DNA of 38,310 bases from Geomobilibacter sp964431365 (lineage in GTDB: Bacteria; Desulfobacterota; Desulfuromonadia; Geobacterales; DSM-12255), in contig CAYSJJ010000038.1 in assembly GCA_964431365.1 (NCBI GenBank), positions 1-38,310 on the forward strand. The letters run 5' to 3'. Numbering within the stretch: position 1 is the stretch's first letter; each line of letters begins with the position of its first letter. The position numbers and the translations under genes are program-made. Below, in pieces: positions 8,277 to 17,278 of this stretch. Under the pieces are notes generated by a model. It saw only the letters and a program-made list of their open reading frames with translations, did not search any database and had not been told where the DNA came from.

Positions 8277-10664
8277 CTAATTCCTCAGCGGCTTCCCCTT
8301 CTTCAGCATGTGCTGGATCCGCTCCAGGGTCTTCTTCTGGCCGCAGAGACGGACGAACGCCTCACGCTCCAGCTCCAGCAGGTACTCCTCGGTGATCAGG
8401 GTGCCGGCCGGCACATCGCCGCCGGTGATGACGTCGGCGATGGTCGCGGCCAGGAACTGGTCGTATTCCGAGATGAAGCCACCCATCCGCATGTTCCAGA
8501 GCTGGGACTTGATGCTGGCAGCCACGCTCCGGCCCGGGGCCTTCAGGTCGACCAGCGGCAGGGACGGCCGGTAGGTGGCGGCAAGGGCGATGGCCCGCTG
8601 CTTGGCGTCGTAGATCCGGCGATCCATGTCCATGGAGATGCCATCGCCCGGCTTAAGGAACCCCATATCGTACAGCTCGGCCGCCGACATGCTCACCCTG
8701 GCCATGGCGATGTTCATGAAGTTCTTGAACAGGAACGGCTGCACGTCGGTCTCATACTGTTCGGCCAGCTTCATGGCGCGGATGGCCATCTCCTTGGTGC
8801 CGCCCCCTGCCGGGAGGAGCCCGACGCCGATCTCCACCAGCCCCATGTAGGTCTCGGCATGGGGGGTGATGGCGTCGCTGTGGAGGCAGGTCTCGCACCC
8901 CCCTCCCATGACCAGGTTGTGGGGGGCGGCCACCACCGGGATGTTGGAGTACTTGATCGCCATCATCGCCTTCTGGAACTGTCTCACCGTCATGGCGATC
9001 TCGTCGTAGGCCCCTTCGGCGATCGCCATAACCAGCAGCATCAGGTTGGCGCCGGCGGAGAACATGGTCCCCTCGTTGGCGATCACCAGACCCACCCCCT
9101 CCTCCTCGGCCCGCTTGACCGCCTTGTGCACCATGGAGAGGATCTCGTTGCCGATGGCGTTCATCTTGGTGTGGAATTCCAGGCAGAAGACGCCGTCTCC
9201 CAGGTCGACCACCGAGGCGCCGCTATTCTTCTCCACGACCCCGTCGCCACGCTTGAGGATGGAAAGATGGATCTGGTCGGCCCGGACCGGAACGTCGCGC
9301 CAGCTCCGGGTGGTGAGGGAGTAATACTGCTTCCTGCCGTTCTCGAACCGGTAGAACCGCTCGATCTCCTTCAGGGCCGGGGGAACCGCGATCCCCTCCC
9401 CTTCAGCCCGCGCAACGAAGCCGGCCACGCCGATGGCGTCGAACATCTCGAACGGTCCAAGCTCCCAGTTGAAGCCCCAGCGCATGGCATTGTCCACGTT
9501 GACGATGTCGTCGGCGATCTCCGGGATCCGCTTGAAGGTGTAGATCAGGGTGTCGCGCAGGTTCTGCCAGGCGAACTCGGCCCCCTTGTCGCTCCCGGTG
9601 ACGACCGCCTGGAGCCGCCTGGCCGGATCGTCGATCTGCTTTGCCCCCTCCACGGAGGCGAATTTCGGGCGCTTCGACGGCAAATAGTCACCGGTGGCAT
9701 AGTCGTAGTAGAAGAACGAGCTGCCGTTGTCGTCCTTCACCTTCTTGAAGAAACCCTGCCGGCTCTTGTTCCCCAGCAGCCCCTTTCCTACCATCTCCTC
9801 GATGAAGGGGGGAAAGCGGAAGATCTCCCGCTCCTCGTCGTCCTTCAGCAGTTCATAGGAGTTGTTGGCCACATGCCGCAGGGTGTCGATCCCCACCAGG
9901 TCGGCAGTGCGGAAGGCGGCACTCTTGGGGCGGGCCGTGGCCGGACCGGCAACGGCGTCCACCTCCTCCACGGTCAGCCCCATGGCCAGCATGGTGCGGA
10001 TGGAGTTGGCAATGGCGTAGACGCCGATCCGGTTGGCGATGAAGTTGGGGGTGTCCTTGGCGTAGACGATCCCTTTCCCCAGGCGCCTGGCGATGAAGGC
10101 GGCCATGTCGGCGGTCACCGTCGGGTCGGTCTCGCTGCAGGGGACGATCTCCAGGAGCCGCATGTAGCGGGGCGGGTTGAAGAAGTGGGTCACCAGGAAC
10201 CGCTTCCTGACCTCCGCCGGGAGGCAGGAGGCCATCTCGTTGACCGAGAGGCCGCTGGTGTTGGTGGAGAGGACCGCCCCCTCCTTCAGGTTGGGGACCA
10301 CCTTTTCGAGGAAGAGCTGCTTCTTGATGGCCATGTTCTCCACGACCACCTCGATCACCCAGTCGCACTCCTTCAGCCGGGAGATGTCGTCCTCGAAGTT
10401 CCCCACCTCGATGGCGCCGGCGTACCCGGGAAGGAAGAGCGGGGCCGGCTTCATCTTCTTCAGCCCCTCCAGCCCGGCCGCGGCGATGCGGTTTCTCACC
10501 GGCCGGTCGTTCAGGGTCAGGCCGGCCCCCGCTTCCGCCTCGTTCGGCTCTTTGGGGACGATATCCAGGAGGAGCGTCCGTATGCCGGCATTGGCCAGGT
10601 GGGCCGCGATGGTCGCCCCCATGACCCCTGCCCCGAGAACTGCCACCTTGTTGATCCGTTTCAT
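8277..10664 (-). CDS. fadN: 3-hydroxyacyl-CoA dehydrogenase / enoyl-CoA hydratase fusion, FadN type
   Basis: 795 residues from the ATG at 10664, which has GGAGGA six bases upstream; longer in-frame sequence runs into repeat R3. The N-terminus holds the NAD-binding motif VAVLGAGVMGATIAAHLANAG-like GxGxxG, then catalytic His160 and Glu172 in T-H-F-F-N-P-P-R-Y-M-R-L-L-E. Two C-terminal dehydrogenase helical domains follow. The crotonase domain is last (about 490-690), with both hydratase glutamates visible in GGGCET and GLVEIGVG. This order (dehydrogenase before hydratase) is the reverse of E. coli FadB and typical of FadN. It performs hydration and NAD-dependent oxidation in beta-oxidation, with FadA and FadE encoded just downstream. 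Confidence 0.93.
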   Translation of the reverse strand: MKRINKVAVLGAGVMGATIAAHLANAGIRTLLLDIVPKEPNEAEAGAGLTLNDRPVRNRIAAAGLEGLKKMKPAPLFLPGYAGAIEVGNFEDDISRLKECDWVIEVVVENMAIKKQLFLEKVVPNLKEGAVLSTNTSGLSVNEMASCLPAEVRKRFLVTHFFNPPRYMRLLEIVPCSETDPTVTADMAAFIARRLGKGIVYAKDTPNFIANRIGVYAIANSIRTMLAMGLTVEEVDAVAGPATARPKSAAFRTADLVGIDTLRHVANNSYELLKDDEEREIFRFPPFIEEMVGKGLLGNKSRQGFFKKVKDDNGSSFFYYDYATGDYLPSKRPKFASVEGAKQIDDPARRLQAVVTGSDKGAEFAWQNLRDTLIYTFKRIPEIADDIVNVDNAMRWGFNWELGPFEMFDAIGVAGFVARAEGEGIAVPPALKEIERFYRFENGRKQYYSLTTRSWRDVPVRADQIHLSILKRGDGVVEKNSGASVVDLGDGVFCLEFHTKMNAIGNEILSMVHKAVKRAEEEGVGLVIANEGTMFSAGANLMLLVMAIAEGAYDEIAMTVRQFQKAMMAIKYSNIPVVAAPHNLVMGGGCETCLHSDAITPHAETYMGLVEIGVGLLPAGGGTKEMAIRAMKLAEQYETDVQPFLFKNFMNIAMARVSMSAAELYDMGFLKPGDGISMDMDRRIYDAKQRAIALAATYRPSLPLVDLKAPGRSVAASIKSQLWNMRMGGFISEYDQFLAATIADVITGGDVPAGTLITEEYLLELEREAFVRLCGQKKTLERIQHMLKKGKPLRN

Positions 10665-10703
10665 CGTGTTCCTCCGTTGGTTGCTGGTCCGTTCACTGTC
10701 ATA

Positions 10704-10786
10704 TTCAGCCCCCCTCCCCGACCCTCCCCCTCCTGGGGAGGGAGCAATCATCTCCTCCGCTCAGCAGGGCTGGTCGGGTGGGGGAC
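10704..10786 (+). repeat. GC-rich double-hairpin repeat family R3, copy 2
   Basis: An outer arm CCCCTCCCCGACC pairs with GGTCGGGTGGGGG with one mismatch, and an inner hairpin CTCCCC-TCCT-GGGGAG sits within it. It shares the CAGCCCCC and ACCCTCCCCC segments with copy 1 at 3859-3906. It lies in the 126-bp gap between fadD and fadN and could reduce read-through or shape the transcript. Confidence 0.65.
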
Positions 10787-10790
10787 GTAT

Positions 10791-12605
10791 TCAGATGCCG
10801 TTCTCACCGTACATCCGTTCGATCCGGTCCTTGTACTTTTCGTAGATCTGCTTGCGCCTGAACTTCAGGGTCGGCGTCAGTTCTCCCCCCTCGATGGAGA
10901 AATCACGCGGCAGGAGCACGAACTTCTTGATGGTCTCGTAGGGTGCCAGACGGCCATTGATCTCGGCCACCCGCTGGTGCAGCAGTTCCTCGATCGGCTC
11001 GTGCATCACCAGGTCGTCCATGTCGTAGTAGTTCACATGGTGCTCCCGGGCATACTCCACGACCCGGTCGAAATTCGGCACCAGGAGTGCTGTCAGGTAC
11101 GGCTTCCGGTCGCCATAGACGAAAGCCTGGGAGATGTACTTGTCCAGCTTCAGTTCGTTTTCGATCGACTGCGGCGCAATGTTCTTGCCGCCGGCGGTAA
11201 TGATCAGCTCCTTCTTCCGGTCGGTGATATAGACAAAGCCTTCGTCGATGTGACCGACATCGCCGGTGCGGAACCAGCCGTCCTGAAACGCCTCCGCCGT
11301 CGCTTCCGGATCCTTGTAGTAGCCGGACATCACCTGCGGGCCCCGCACCAGGATCTCCCCGTCGCTGTCGCATCGGGCCTCGGTCTGCTCCAGAAGGGTG
11401 CCGACGGAGCCGAACCGGACCTCCTCCAGGGTGTTGAGCGACAGCACCGGACTGGTCTCGGTCAAGCCATACCCCTCCAGGACCGGGATGCCGATGATCC
11501 AGAAAAATTCGTTGATCGACTTGTCCAGCGGCGCCCCGCCGGAGCAGAAGGTGCGCATGTTGCCGCCGAAGCGGTCGCGCAGCGTGCGGAAGATCAGGGT
11601 ATCGGCCAGCCGGTATTCGCACAGCGTCACCAGCGGCACCTGCTGGCGCTCGACGTATTTCTGCTGCACGTATCTCTTGCCGATCCTGAGGGCCCAGTGA
11701 AAAAGCCACCGCTTTATCACCGGCATCTTGTGCACGGTTTCGAAGATGCGCGAGTGGATCTTCTCGAAGAGCCGCGGCACGCTGACGATGACGGTCGGCT
11801 TCACATCCAGCATGTTTTCCGGCACCTTTTCGATGCTGTCGGCAAAGGCCATCAGCGCCCCGAGCATGATGATGGAGTAGTAGCCGATGGTCCGTTCGAA
11901 TACATGGCTGAGCGGCAGAAAACTCAACGCCACGTCGCGCTCGGTGAGTGCGGCCGCCTTTTTAATGCAGGCCGAGGCGTCGAAAAGGACGTTGCCGTGG
12001 GAGAGCATCACCCCTTTCGGCACACCGGTGGTGCCGGAGGTATAGATGATGGTCACCAGGTCGCCGGGCGTCAGCCGGTCGATACCGATCTCCAGCTCGC
12101 TCCGCTCCTCCTCCGTAACCGGCAGGTCGATCTCGGAGAGCTGGTAGAAGGTACAGACCGGCAGTGTCGATTCACCCAGGAACCGTTCAAAGGAGACGAC
12201 CTGCCGCACATGGGGGGTGGCTTTGCGGATCTTCAGGAGTTTGGTGTACTGGAATTTGTTGGAGACGAAGACGAGCCGGGCATCGGAGTGATTGATCAGA
12301 TATTCCACCTGCTCCGGGGTGCTGGTGGAATAGATGGGGACCGTGACAGCGCCGGCGATCAGGATGCCCATATCGGCGATCACCCACCCGGCCCTGTTCT
12401 CCGAAAGTATCGCCACCTTGTCCCCGGGCTGGATACCGCACTTCTTCAGCCCGCGTGCCACCATGAGCGCCCGGTGGTAGAACTCGGCGTAACTCAGGGT
12501 CACGTATCTCCCCTGCTTGCGGAATTTGAGGGCCAGCTTTCCCTTCAGCGTTCCGGCGTGATGCCGCAGCATGTCGGGAATAGATTTGTAGGGTATCTCG
12601 CTCAT
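10791..12605 (-). CDS. fadD: Long-chain fatty-acid--CoA ligase (AMP-forming)
   Basis: 604 residues, typical for long-chain acyl-CoA synthetases. The AMP-binding P-loop reads IIYTSGTTGVPKGVMLSHGN, followed by the linker-region motifs GYGLTETSP and D-G-W-F-R-T-G-D-V-G and a C-terminal T-P-T-L-K-F-R-R-K, which supplies the conserved lysine. It activates fatty acids to acyl-CoA with ATP at the inner membrane. It is the first gene of the minus-strand set and diverges from fadL across a 420-bp intergenic region, a layout that pairs import with activation. A candidate operator and promoter lie at 12638-12667. Chain-length preference cannot be read from sequence. Confidence 0.92.
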   Translation of the reverse strand: MSEIPYKSIPDMLRHHAGTLKGKLALKFRKQGRYVTLSYAEFYHRALMVARGLKKCGIQPGDKVAILSENRAGWVIADMGILIAGAVTVPIYSTSTPEQVEYLINHSDARLVFVSNKFQYTKLLKIRKATPHVRQVVSFERFLGESTLPVCTFYQLSEIDLPVTEEERSELEIGIDRLTPGDLVTIIYTSGTTGVPKGVMLSHGNVLFDASACIKKAAALTERDVALSFLPLSHVFERTIGYYSIIMLGALMAFADSIEKVPENMLDVKPTVIVSVPRLFEKIHSRIFETVHKMPVIKRWLFHWALRIGKRYVQQKYVERQQVPLVTLCEYRLADTLIFRTLRDRFGGNMRTFCSGGAPLDKSINEFFWIIGIPVLEGYGLTETSPVLSLNTLEEVRFGSVGTLLEQTEARCDSDGEILVRGPQVMSGYYKDPEATAEAFQDGWFRTGDVGHIDEGFVYITDRKKELIITAGGKNIAPQSIENELKLDKYISQAFVYGDRKPYLTALLVPNFDRVVEYAREHHVNYYDMDDLVMHEPIEELLHQRVAEINGRLAPYETIKKFVLLPRDFSIEGGELTPTLKFRRKQIYEKYKDRIERMYGENGI

Positions 12606-12637
12606 GACTCGTCACCCATCCTCGATGATTTTCGTGT

Positions 12638-12667
12638 AGGCTACATAACCTTAACGCTCATGTCAAG
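12638..12667 (-). promoter_or_regulatory. fadD promoter with dyad operator candidate
   Basis: On the minus strand, TTGACA (12661-12666) is followed after 17 bp by TAGCCT (12638-12643), a strong -35 with a weak -10. The -35 is embedded in the 18-bp dyad CTTGACATGAGCGTTAAG (12650-12667), which agrees at 15 of 18 positions with the dyad at the fadL promoter. A repressor bound there would block the -35. The regulator is not identified. Confidence 0.55.
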
Positions 12668-12921
12668 TACAAGATAAAATCTTTTTTTATTATTATACCA
12701 TGTCGCAGGTTAAAAGCATCCGGCTTCGGGGTCGATGGCAGGGCCGAGCGATCCACGTGCGCCCGCCGGGGAACCGAATGCAAACGTCGCATGCCTCCCC
12801 AACATCCCGCCATCTATAAGGAAGTATCACATGCAGTCACCGGCGACCCGCGCTTACCAACCATGACATCTACCCCACCCTCAACGATCCTTATTTTTTT
12901 GATAACCGCGTTATATTTAAA

Positions 12922-12951
12922 CTTGACATCAACGTCAAGGTGATTTAATTA
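12922..12951 (+). promoter_or_regulatory. fadL promoter with perfect 6-bp dyad operator candidate
   Basis: TTGACA at 12923-12928 lies inside CTTGACATCAACGTCAAG (12922-12939), a perfect inverted repeat with a six-base spacer. The -10 is either TTTAAT (15-bp spacer) or TAATTA (17-bp spacer). Nearly the same dyad sits at the fadD promoter. The DNA between the two dyads (12668-12921) contains no convincing gene; a 12-codon ORF at 12831-12866 has a plausible AAGGA site but no other support. Confidence 0.55.
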
Positions 12952-13025
12952 TTTCGATACTACCAATCTTAATGATAATGAAGCAGAACTGTCGGGTGAC
13001 GGGCACACAGAAAAGGAGGAACATT

Positions 13026-14351
13026 ATGGGCAAGAAACTGGTATCTGCATGCATGCTGGCCGCCATCGCGGGGTCCGCCACCCTCTCCTTCGGGGCCGGG
13101 TTCAAGATCAACGAACAGGGGGCCAAGGCGATGGGGATGGCAAACGCCTTCGTTGCCCAGGCCGACGACCCGACCGCCCTGTACTACAACCCTGCCGGCA
13201 TCGCCTATCTCAAGGGGGCCCAGGTCAACCTCGGAGGGCTTGTCATCGCGGTCCCCCAGACCGAATTCGACGGAACCGTCGCCTTGACCGGCAACGAGCA
13301 GGTCAGCGAAAAGGCTAAGCGGGATCTCTTTATCGCCCCGACCCTGTACGCCACCTACAGCATGGAAGGCGTGCCCCTCACCTTCGGCCTCGGGGTCAAC
13401 TCCATCTACCCGTTGGCCAAGAGCTGGGACGAGAGCAGCGCCTTTCGCAACCAGATCCAGAATATCGCCATCAAGCCGATCAATTTCCAGCCGACCGTTG
13501 CCTATCGCTTCGACGACCTGAACCTGGCGGTGGCTGCCGGCATCGACGTCACCCATACCATTGTCACCCTGCAGAAATCGGCGTATGTGGCCGACCCGGC
13601 AAACCCGAACACACCTGCCGAGCTGGGCAACATGGGGCTGGACGGGACTGCCACCGATGTCGGCTACAATTTCGGAGTGAAGTGGAAGCCGCTGAAGGAG
13701 CTCTCGTTCGGCCTCGCCTACCGGAGCGAGATCACCCTTCATATCGACGGTGACGCCAATTTCCTGGCCACGAGCCAGGCCGGCGCCGCAGCGATCGGTC
13801 AGTCGGCCAACTTCACCTCCTATTATTCCCGGCTCCGCGACAAGTCCACCGTGACCACCAGCATCACCCTGCCCGACAGCCTCGCCGTGGGGGTCGCCTG
13901 GCAACCGAACGACAAGCTGACCCTGGAGTTCGATGCAGAGCGAACCGGCTGGAGCTCTCTGAAACAGCTTGAGTTCAAATTCGACAATGCCAGGTTCAAC
14001 AGCTTCAACAACAAGCCGGAAGCCAAGAACTGGGAGGACGCCTGGTGCTACAAGGTTGGCGGGCAGTACTCGGTCAACAGGAACCTGGATCTCCGCGCCG
14101 GGTATGCCTACGATACCAACCCCATACCCGACTCCACCCTCGGTCCGATGCTCCCCGACGCCGACCGGCACAACGTGACCATCGGCTCCGGGATCCACAA
14201 CGACTATGTCTCCCTCGACCTGGCATACATGTGGGTGCACTGGGTGGACCGGACCGTGAACAATCAGGACCCGGTCAAGCTTACGGGCGAAAACGGTACG
14301 TTCAAAAGCGACGCCCACCTCTTCGGCGCCAACCTTACCATCAAGTTCTAA
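13026..14351 (+). CDS. fadL: Outer-membrane long-chain fatty-acid transporter, FadL/OmpP1 family
   Basis: 441 residues, close to E. coli FadL. A signal peptide of about 23 residues (MGKKLVSACMLAAIAGSATL onward) is followed by AGFKINEQGAKAMGMANAF and the family hallmark ALYYNPAGI, the hatch-domain NPA motif. The rest has the alternating pattern of a 14-strand barrel and ends in a C-terminal phenylalanine (LTIKF), the outer-membrane insertion signal. I use the ATG at 13026 because AAGGAGG lies six bases upstream; the longer frame upstream has no such site. It lets long-chain fatty acids or other hydrophobic molecules, such as aromatic hydrocarbons, diffuse across the outer membrane. The lipase gene follows 78 bp later on the same strand. 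Confidence 0.93.
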   Translation: MGKKLVSACMLAAIAGSATLSFGAGFKINEQGAKAMGMANAFVAQADDPTALYYNPAGIAYLKGAQVNLGGLVIAVPQTEFDGTVALTGNEQVSEKAKRDLFIAPTLYATYSMEGVPLTFGLGVNSIYPLAKSWDESSAFRNQIQNIAIKPINFQPTVAYRFDDLNLAVAAGIDVTHTIVTLQKSAYVADPANPNTPAELGNMGLDGTATDVGYNFGVKWKPLKELSFGLAYRSEITLHIDGDANFLATSQAGAAAIGQSANFTSYYSRLRDKSTVTTSITLPDSLAVGVAWQPNDKLTLEFDAERTGWSSLKQLEFKFDNARFNSFNNKPEAKNWEDAWCYKVGGQYSVNRNLDLRAGYAYDTNPIPDSTLGPMLPDADRHNVTIGSGIHNDYVSLDLAYMWVHWVDRTVNNQDPVKLTGENGTFKSDAHLFGANLTIKF

Positions 14352-14429
14352 CGGTGAGCGCCCCTGACGATGTGGAAAGATCCGCTATCCACTGCTCACG
14401 GCAGCCAACAAAATCAGAGAGGTAATGCC

Positions 14430-16847
14430 ATGTATCAGCTCTTCATACGCTCTTTGCTCTACATCTCCTTCCTGCTGGTGGTGGGCTGCGGCTCCGACTC
14501 GCAGACCGGACCGACCAGCACCAACGCGGTACTCTTTGACCCGAGCACCAGCACGGTCCCGTTGCCGAACATCCTGGCCACCGCCACAGCCAAGGACCCC
14601 CTTACCCAGTACACGAACCCCGCTACGGGCGTGGTCGGCCCCCGTCCGGCCAATACCCCCCTGACCCCGCCGGAGGCCCTCGCCTATGTGAACAAGTATG
14701 AAGTGGGGAGCACCAACGCCGTGGCCGGGCTTACCGCGCCTATCTACATCCGCGTCACCAGCCCCCTTGACCCGGCCTCCGTTACGGCGGCGAATATCAA
14801 GGTGTTCCAGCTCACCCCCGACTCCACCAGCTCGTCGGCAACGGAAAACAACCCCCTCGGCTTTACCGATGTGACCGGCATGTTCACCCTCCAGTATGCG
14901 GCCGGCTCCACCGACATATTCCTCTTCCCGAACTTCCCGCTGACGCCGGGCGCCCGCTACCTCTACCTGGTGACCAACCGGGTGCTTGACGCCGCAACGG
15001 GCAAGCCGGTATGCAGTTCGACCTATTTCGATGCCATGAAGGCCCCCCTGCCGCTGGTGGGGCCGTTTGCCCCCCTTGAGGCGATCCGTGACAACGTTTA
15101 CACCGATACGACCAGGAGCGTCATCAAGCTCCGCGGCTACGCCAAGGTGATGGACGATCTCATCGCGGCAACGGCCACCACCACGGTGGCCAGCCGCAGC
15201 GACATCGTCCTCCTGGGCCGCTTCATCACCTCCGGTGCCGGCGGCATCCTCAAGGACGTCGCCAGTGCGGCATCGCTCATGCCGGTGGAGAGCGCGCTCC
15301 GCTCCTTTGCCGCCGGCGCTTCCCTGGGGGGATTGAGCGGCAAGAGCTGGACCAACTCCCTCACCGCAACGACCACCCTCACCCCGGCTGCCTACTGGGC
15401 GGCGACCGGCGCCGGCACTGCCCCGTCAACGGTCGCCTCGGTGGTGACCGGCAACATCAACAGCGCCGAGCTCTCCATAGACCCGGTCATTGCGAGAGCG
15501 ACGGCAAACGCATCCACCATGGACCTCACCGCCGTTACCGGCGCCTATAACCCGGCAGCCGGGGTTGTCCAGCCGTTCCGGAGCAGCGGCATCCTGACCG
15601 GTTATTACCATGCGACCCGCCCGGTGCCGTTCGTCTACATCGTCCCGACCGGGACGGCGCCGGCCGGCGGCTGGCCGCTGGTTATCTTCCAGCACGGCAT
15701 TACCAGCCAGAAAGAGCATGTCGTGGCCGTGGCCGGTGCGCTCACCGCTGCCGGTTATGCCGTTGTGGCCATCGATCTGCCGATGCACGGCGCACTCTCT
15801 CCGACCCATGCCATCGCCTCGGGCGACAGCGCCACGGTGATCGCCCAGAAGCAGGCGCTCTGGGGACAGGACTTCATCGCTCTTGGCGCACCGCTGGCCA
15901 CCCGTTCCAACATCCAACAGGCGGCCTTCCATCTCAATCGCCTGGAGTTCACCCTGCTCGCCGGTGGCTTCGACAGCCTGGGGGCCGACGCGCCCAACCG
16001 GACAACGGCAAGACCCAAATTAGTCGCCCAGAGCCTCGGCTCCATCGTTGGCGCCTATTACCTGGCAGGCAACACCACTCTTGCTACATCCGGCCTCCCC
16101 TACACCCAGTTGACACTCAACGCCGACATGAAGGGTTTCCTCAGCGTCCCGGGAGGCCGTCTCGCCTACCTGCTCAAGGATAGCCCGAGCTTCAGCGGCA
16201 GCATAAACGCCGGCCTCGCTGCCAGCGGCATTATTGTCGGGACACCGACCTACAACCAGTTTTTCCTGGTGACCCAGTCGGTCGTAGATCCGGCCGACCC
16301 GGCGTCCATGACCACCCCGCTCGGCTCGGGGCTGCCGTCGCGCCTCTCCGGCCGGATCGCCATCCAGGAGGCGGTCGGCGACCAGGTCATTCCCAACGAC
16401 TTCACCCGTTTCCTTGGCAACGCCCTCGGTGGGCGCGGCATTCTCGGCACAGCCGGCGCCGCGGTGGCACCCGGCTTCAAGCAGCTCGGGTATCGCGGTG
16501 CCGCCACGCCGCGCATCCCGTCATCGTTCATGTTCACCCTCAACGGCGCAGCGCCCGCACCGAAGGTGGATTTTGCGGCGGCGCAGAGCAACCTGACCGC
16601 GACCACCCCCGCGGAAGGGTATTTCCAGTTCGACCAGACCGGTGTCAACCACACCTTCCTGGTCGATCCGAGGGCCTCGGCCACCAATACCGCCCTTGCC
16701 CAGTCTCAGATGGTGAATTATCTGCTGCGGGGTGTTATAGTCGATCCCACGCCGACCGGCGTGACAAAAGCGGTCGCCATGAGCCCGGTCCCGGCCGTGG
16801 TCAAGGACGTCCGTCTGCCGGCCGTACTGAAGATTCTCGGATACTGA
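14430..16847 (+). CDS. Surface lipoprotein lipase/lysophospholipase, VolA-like
   Basis: 805 residues. A lipoprotein signal ends in the lipobox LLVVGC with Cys20 followed by G-S, no Asp at +2, compatible with outer-membrane sorting. The N-terminal half is a low-complexity, Thr/Ala-rich beta region with an Ig-like stretch typical of bacterial extracellular lipases (Lipase_bact_N type). The alpha/beta-hydrolase domain starts at VIFQHGITSQKEH (oxyanion region); the nucleophile elbow is A-Q-S535-L-G, and His741 in GVNHTFLVDP is a candidate catalytic histidine. In Vibrio cholerae, VolA is a surface lysophospholipase encoded beside fadL that supplies it with fatty acids; the same arrangement here supports that role. 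Homology is by architecture and context rather than alignment. The ATG at 14430 has GAGAGG upstream. Confidence 0.82.
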   Translation: MYQLFIRSLLYISFLLVVGCGSDSQTGPTSTNAVLFDPSTSTVPLPNILATATAKDPLTQYTNPATGVVGPRPANTPLTPPEALAYVNKYEVGSTNAVAGLTAPIYIRVTSPLDPASVTAANIKVFQLTPDSTSSSATENNPLGFTDVTGMFTLQYAAGSTDIFLFPNFPLTPGARYLYLVTNRVLDAATGKPVCSSTYFDAMKAPLPLVGPFAPLEAIRDNVYTDTTRSVIKLRGYAKVMDDLIAATATTTVASRSDIVLLGRFITSGAGGILKDVASAASLMPVESALRSFAAGASLGGLSGKSWTNSLTATTTLTPAAYWAATGAGTAPSTVASVVTGNINSAELSIDPVIARATANASTMDLTAVTGAYNPAAGVVQPFRSSGILTGYYHATRPVPFVYIVPTGTAPAGGWPLVIFQHGITSQKEHVVAVAGALTAAGYAVVAIDLPMHGALSPTHAIASGDSATVIAQKQALWGQDFIALGAPLATRSNIQQAAFHLNRLEFTLLAGGFDSLGADAPNRTTARPKLVAQSLGSIVGAYYLAGNTTLATSGLPYTQLTLNADMKGFLSVPGGRLAYLLKDSPSFSGSINAGLAASGIIVGTPTYNQFFLVTQSVVDPADPASMTTPLGSGLPSRLSGRIAIQEAVGDQVIPNDFTRFLGNALGGRGILGTAGAAVAPGFKQLGYRGAATPRIPSSFMFTLNGAAPAPKVDFAAAQSNLTATTPAEGYFQFDQTGVNHTFLVDPRASATNTALAQSQMVNYLLRGVIVDPTPTGVTKAVAMSPVPAVVKDVRLPAVLKILGY

Positions 16848-16871
16848 CCGTTCAACGCTCACCATACAGAC

Positions 16872-16895
16872 AAGGCGGGGTCTAGGCCCCGCCTT
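16872..16895 (+). terminator. Stem-loop after the lipase gene
   Basis: AAGGCGGGG-TCTAGG-CCCCGCCTT forms a perfect 9-bp GC-rich stem 24 bases after the lipase stop. The following T-run is only two bases, so termination may be partial, letting some transcription reach the SCP-2 gene. Confidence 0.65.
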
Positions 16896-16924
16896 CTGCG
16901 CGCCATGGCGCAAGGAGAATCCGC

Positions 16925-17230
16925 ATGCAGGAAGAGATCATCCGGAGTTTGCCGAACATCTACCGCAAGGGGGTGTTCTCGCTACCGACCACCTTCTACT
17001 TTTCCATCGACGACGTAAAAAAGACCGTCACCCTGGATGGCGACGGCTGCACGGTTCAGGACGGCAAAGCCGTTGACGAGGCCGACTGCATCTGCAAGAC
17101 CAGTGCGGAGATGTTCGTCAGGATCTGGAACGACGGCTACCGGCCCGGAATAATGGATTTCATGACCGGCGCCATCAAGTCCAACGCCCCGACACTCCTG
17201 CAGCAGTTCCTCCAGGCCTTCGGCAAATAG
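16925..17230 (+). CDS. SCP-2-like sterol/lipid-carrier domain protein
   Basis: 101 residues consisting of one SCP-2-type domain: TTFYFSIDD, then a KTVTLDGDGC strand pair, E-A-D-C-I-C-K-T-S, and a C-terminal M-D-F-M-T-G-A-I-K-S-N-A helix typical of the family. No signal peptide, so probably cytoplasmic. SCP-2 domains hold acyl-CoAs or lipids in a hydrophobic tunnel. AAGGAG lies at good spacing before the ATG, 29 bases after a terminator-like hairpin. Together with fadL and the lipase it may buffer imported acyl chains; that link is inference. Four cysteines are present without a clear metal motif. Confidence 0.8.
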   Translation: MQEEIIRSLPNIYRKGVFSLPTTFYFSIDDVKKTVTLDGDGCTVQDGKAVDEADCICKTSAEMFVRIWNDGYRPGIMDFMTGAIKSNAPTLLQQFLQAFGK

Positions 17231-17278
17231 AGAGAGGCGGGCACGATCATCCGGTACTCGCCGATGGCGAAGGATGCC

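Noticed and set aside
8310..12677. A 1455-codon open frame on the plus strand
   Set aside because: It is antisense to fadN and fadD, which carry full family motifs. Its translation is low-complexity, rich in His, Gly and Asp, as expected for a shadow frame in GC-rich DNA.
12831..12866. A 12-codon ORF with an AAGGA site in the fadD-fadL intergenic region
   Set aside because: It is too short to support on its own; no run of regulatory codons or attenuator hairpin follows. Mentioned only as a possibility.
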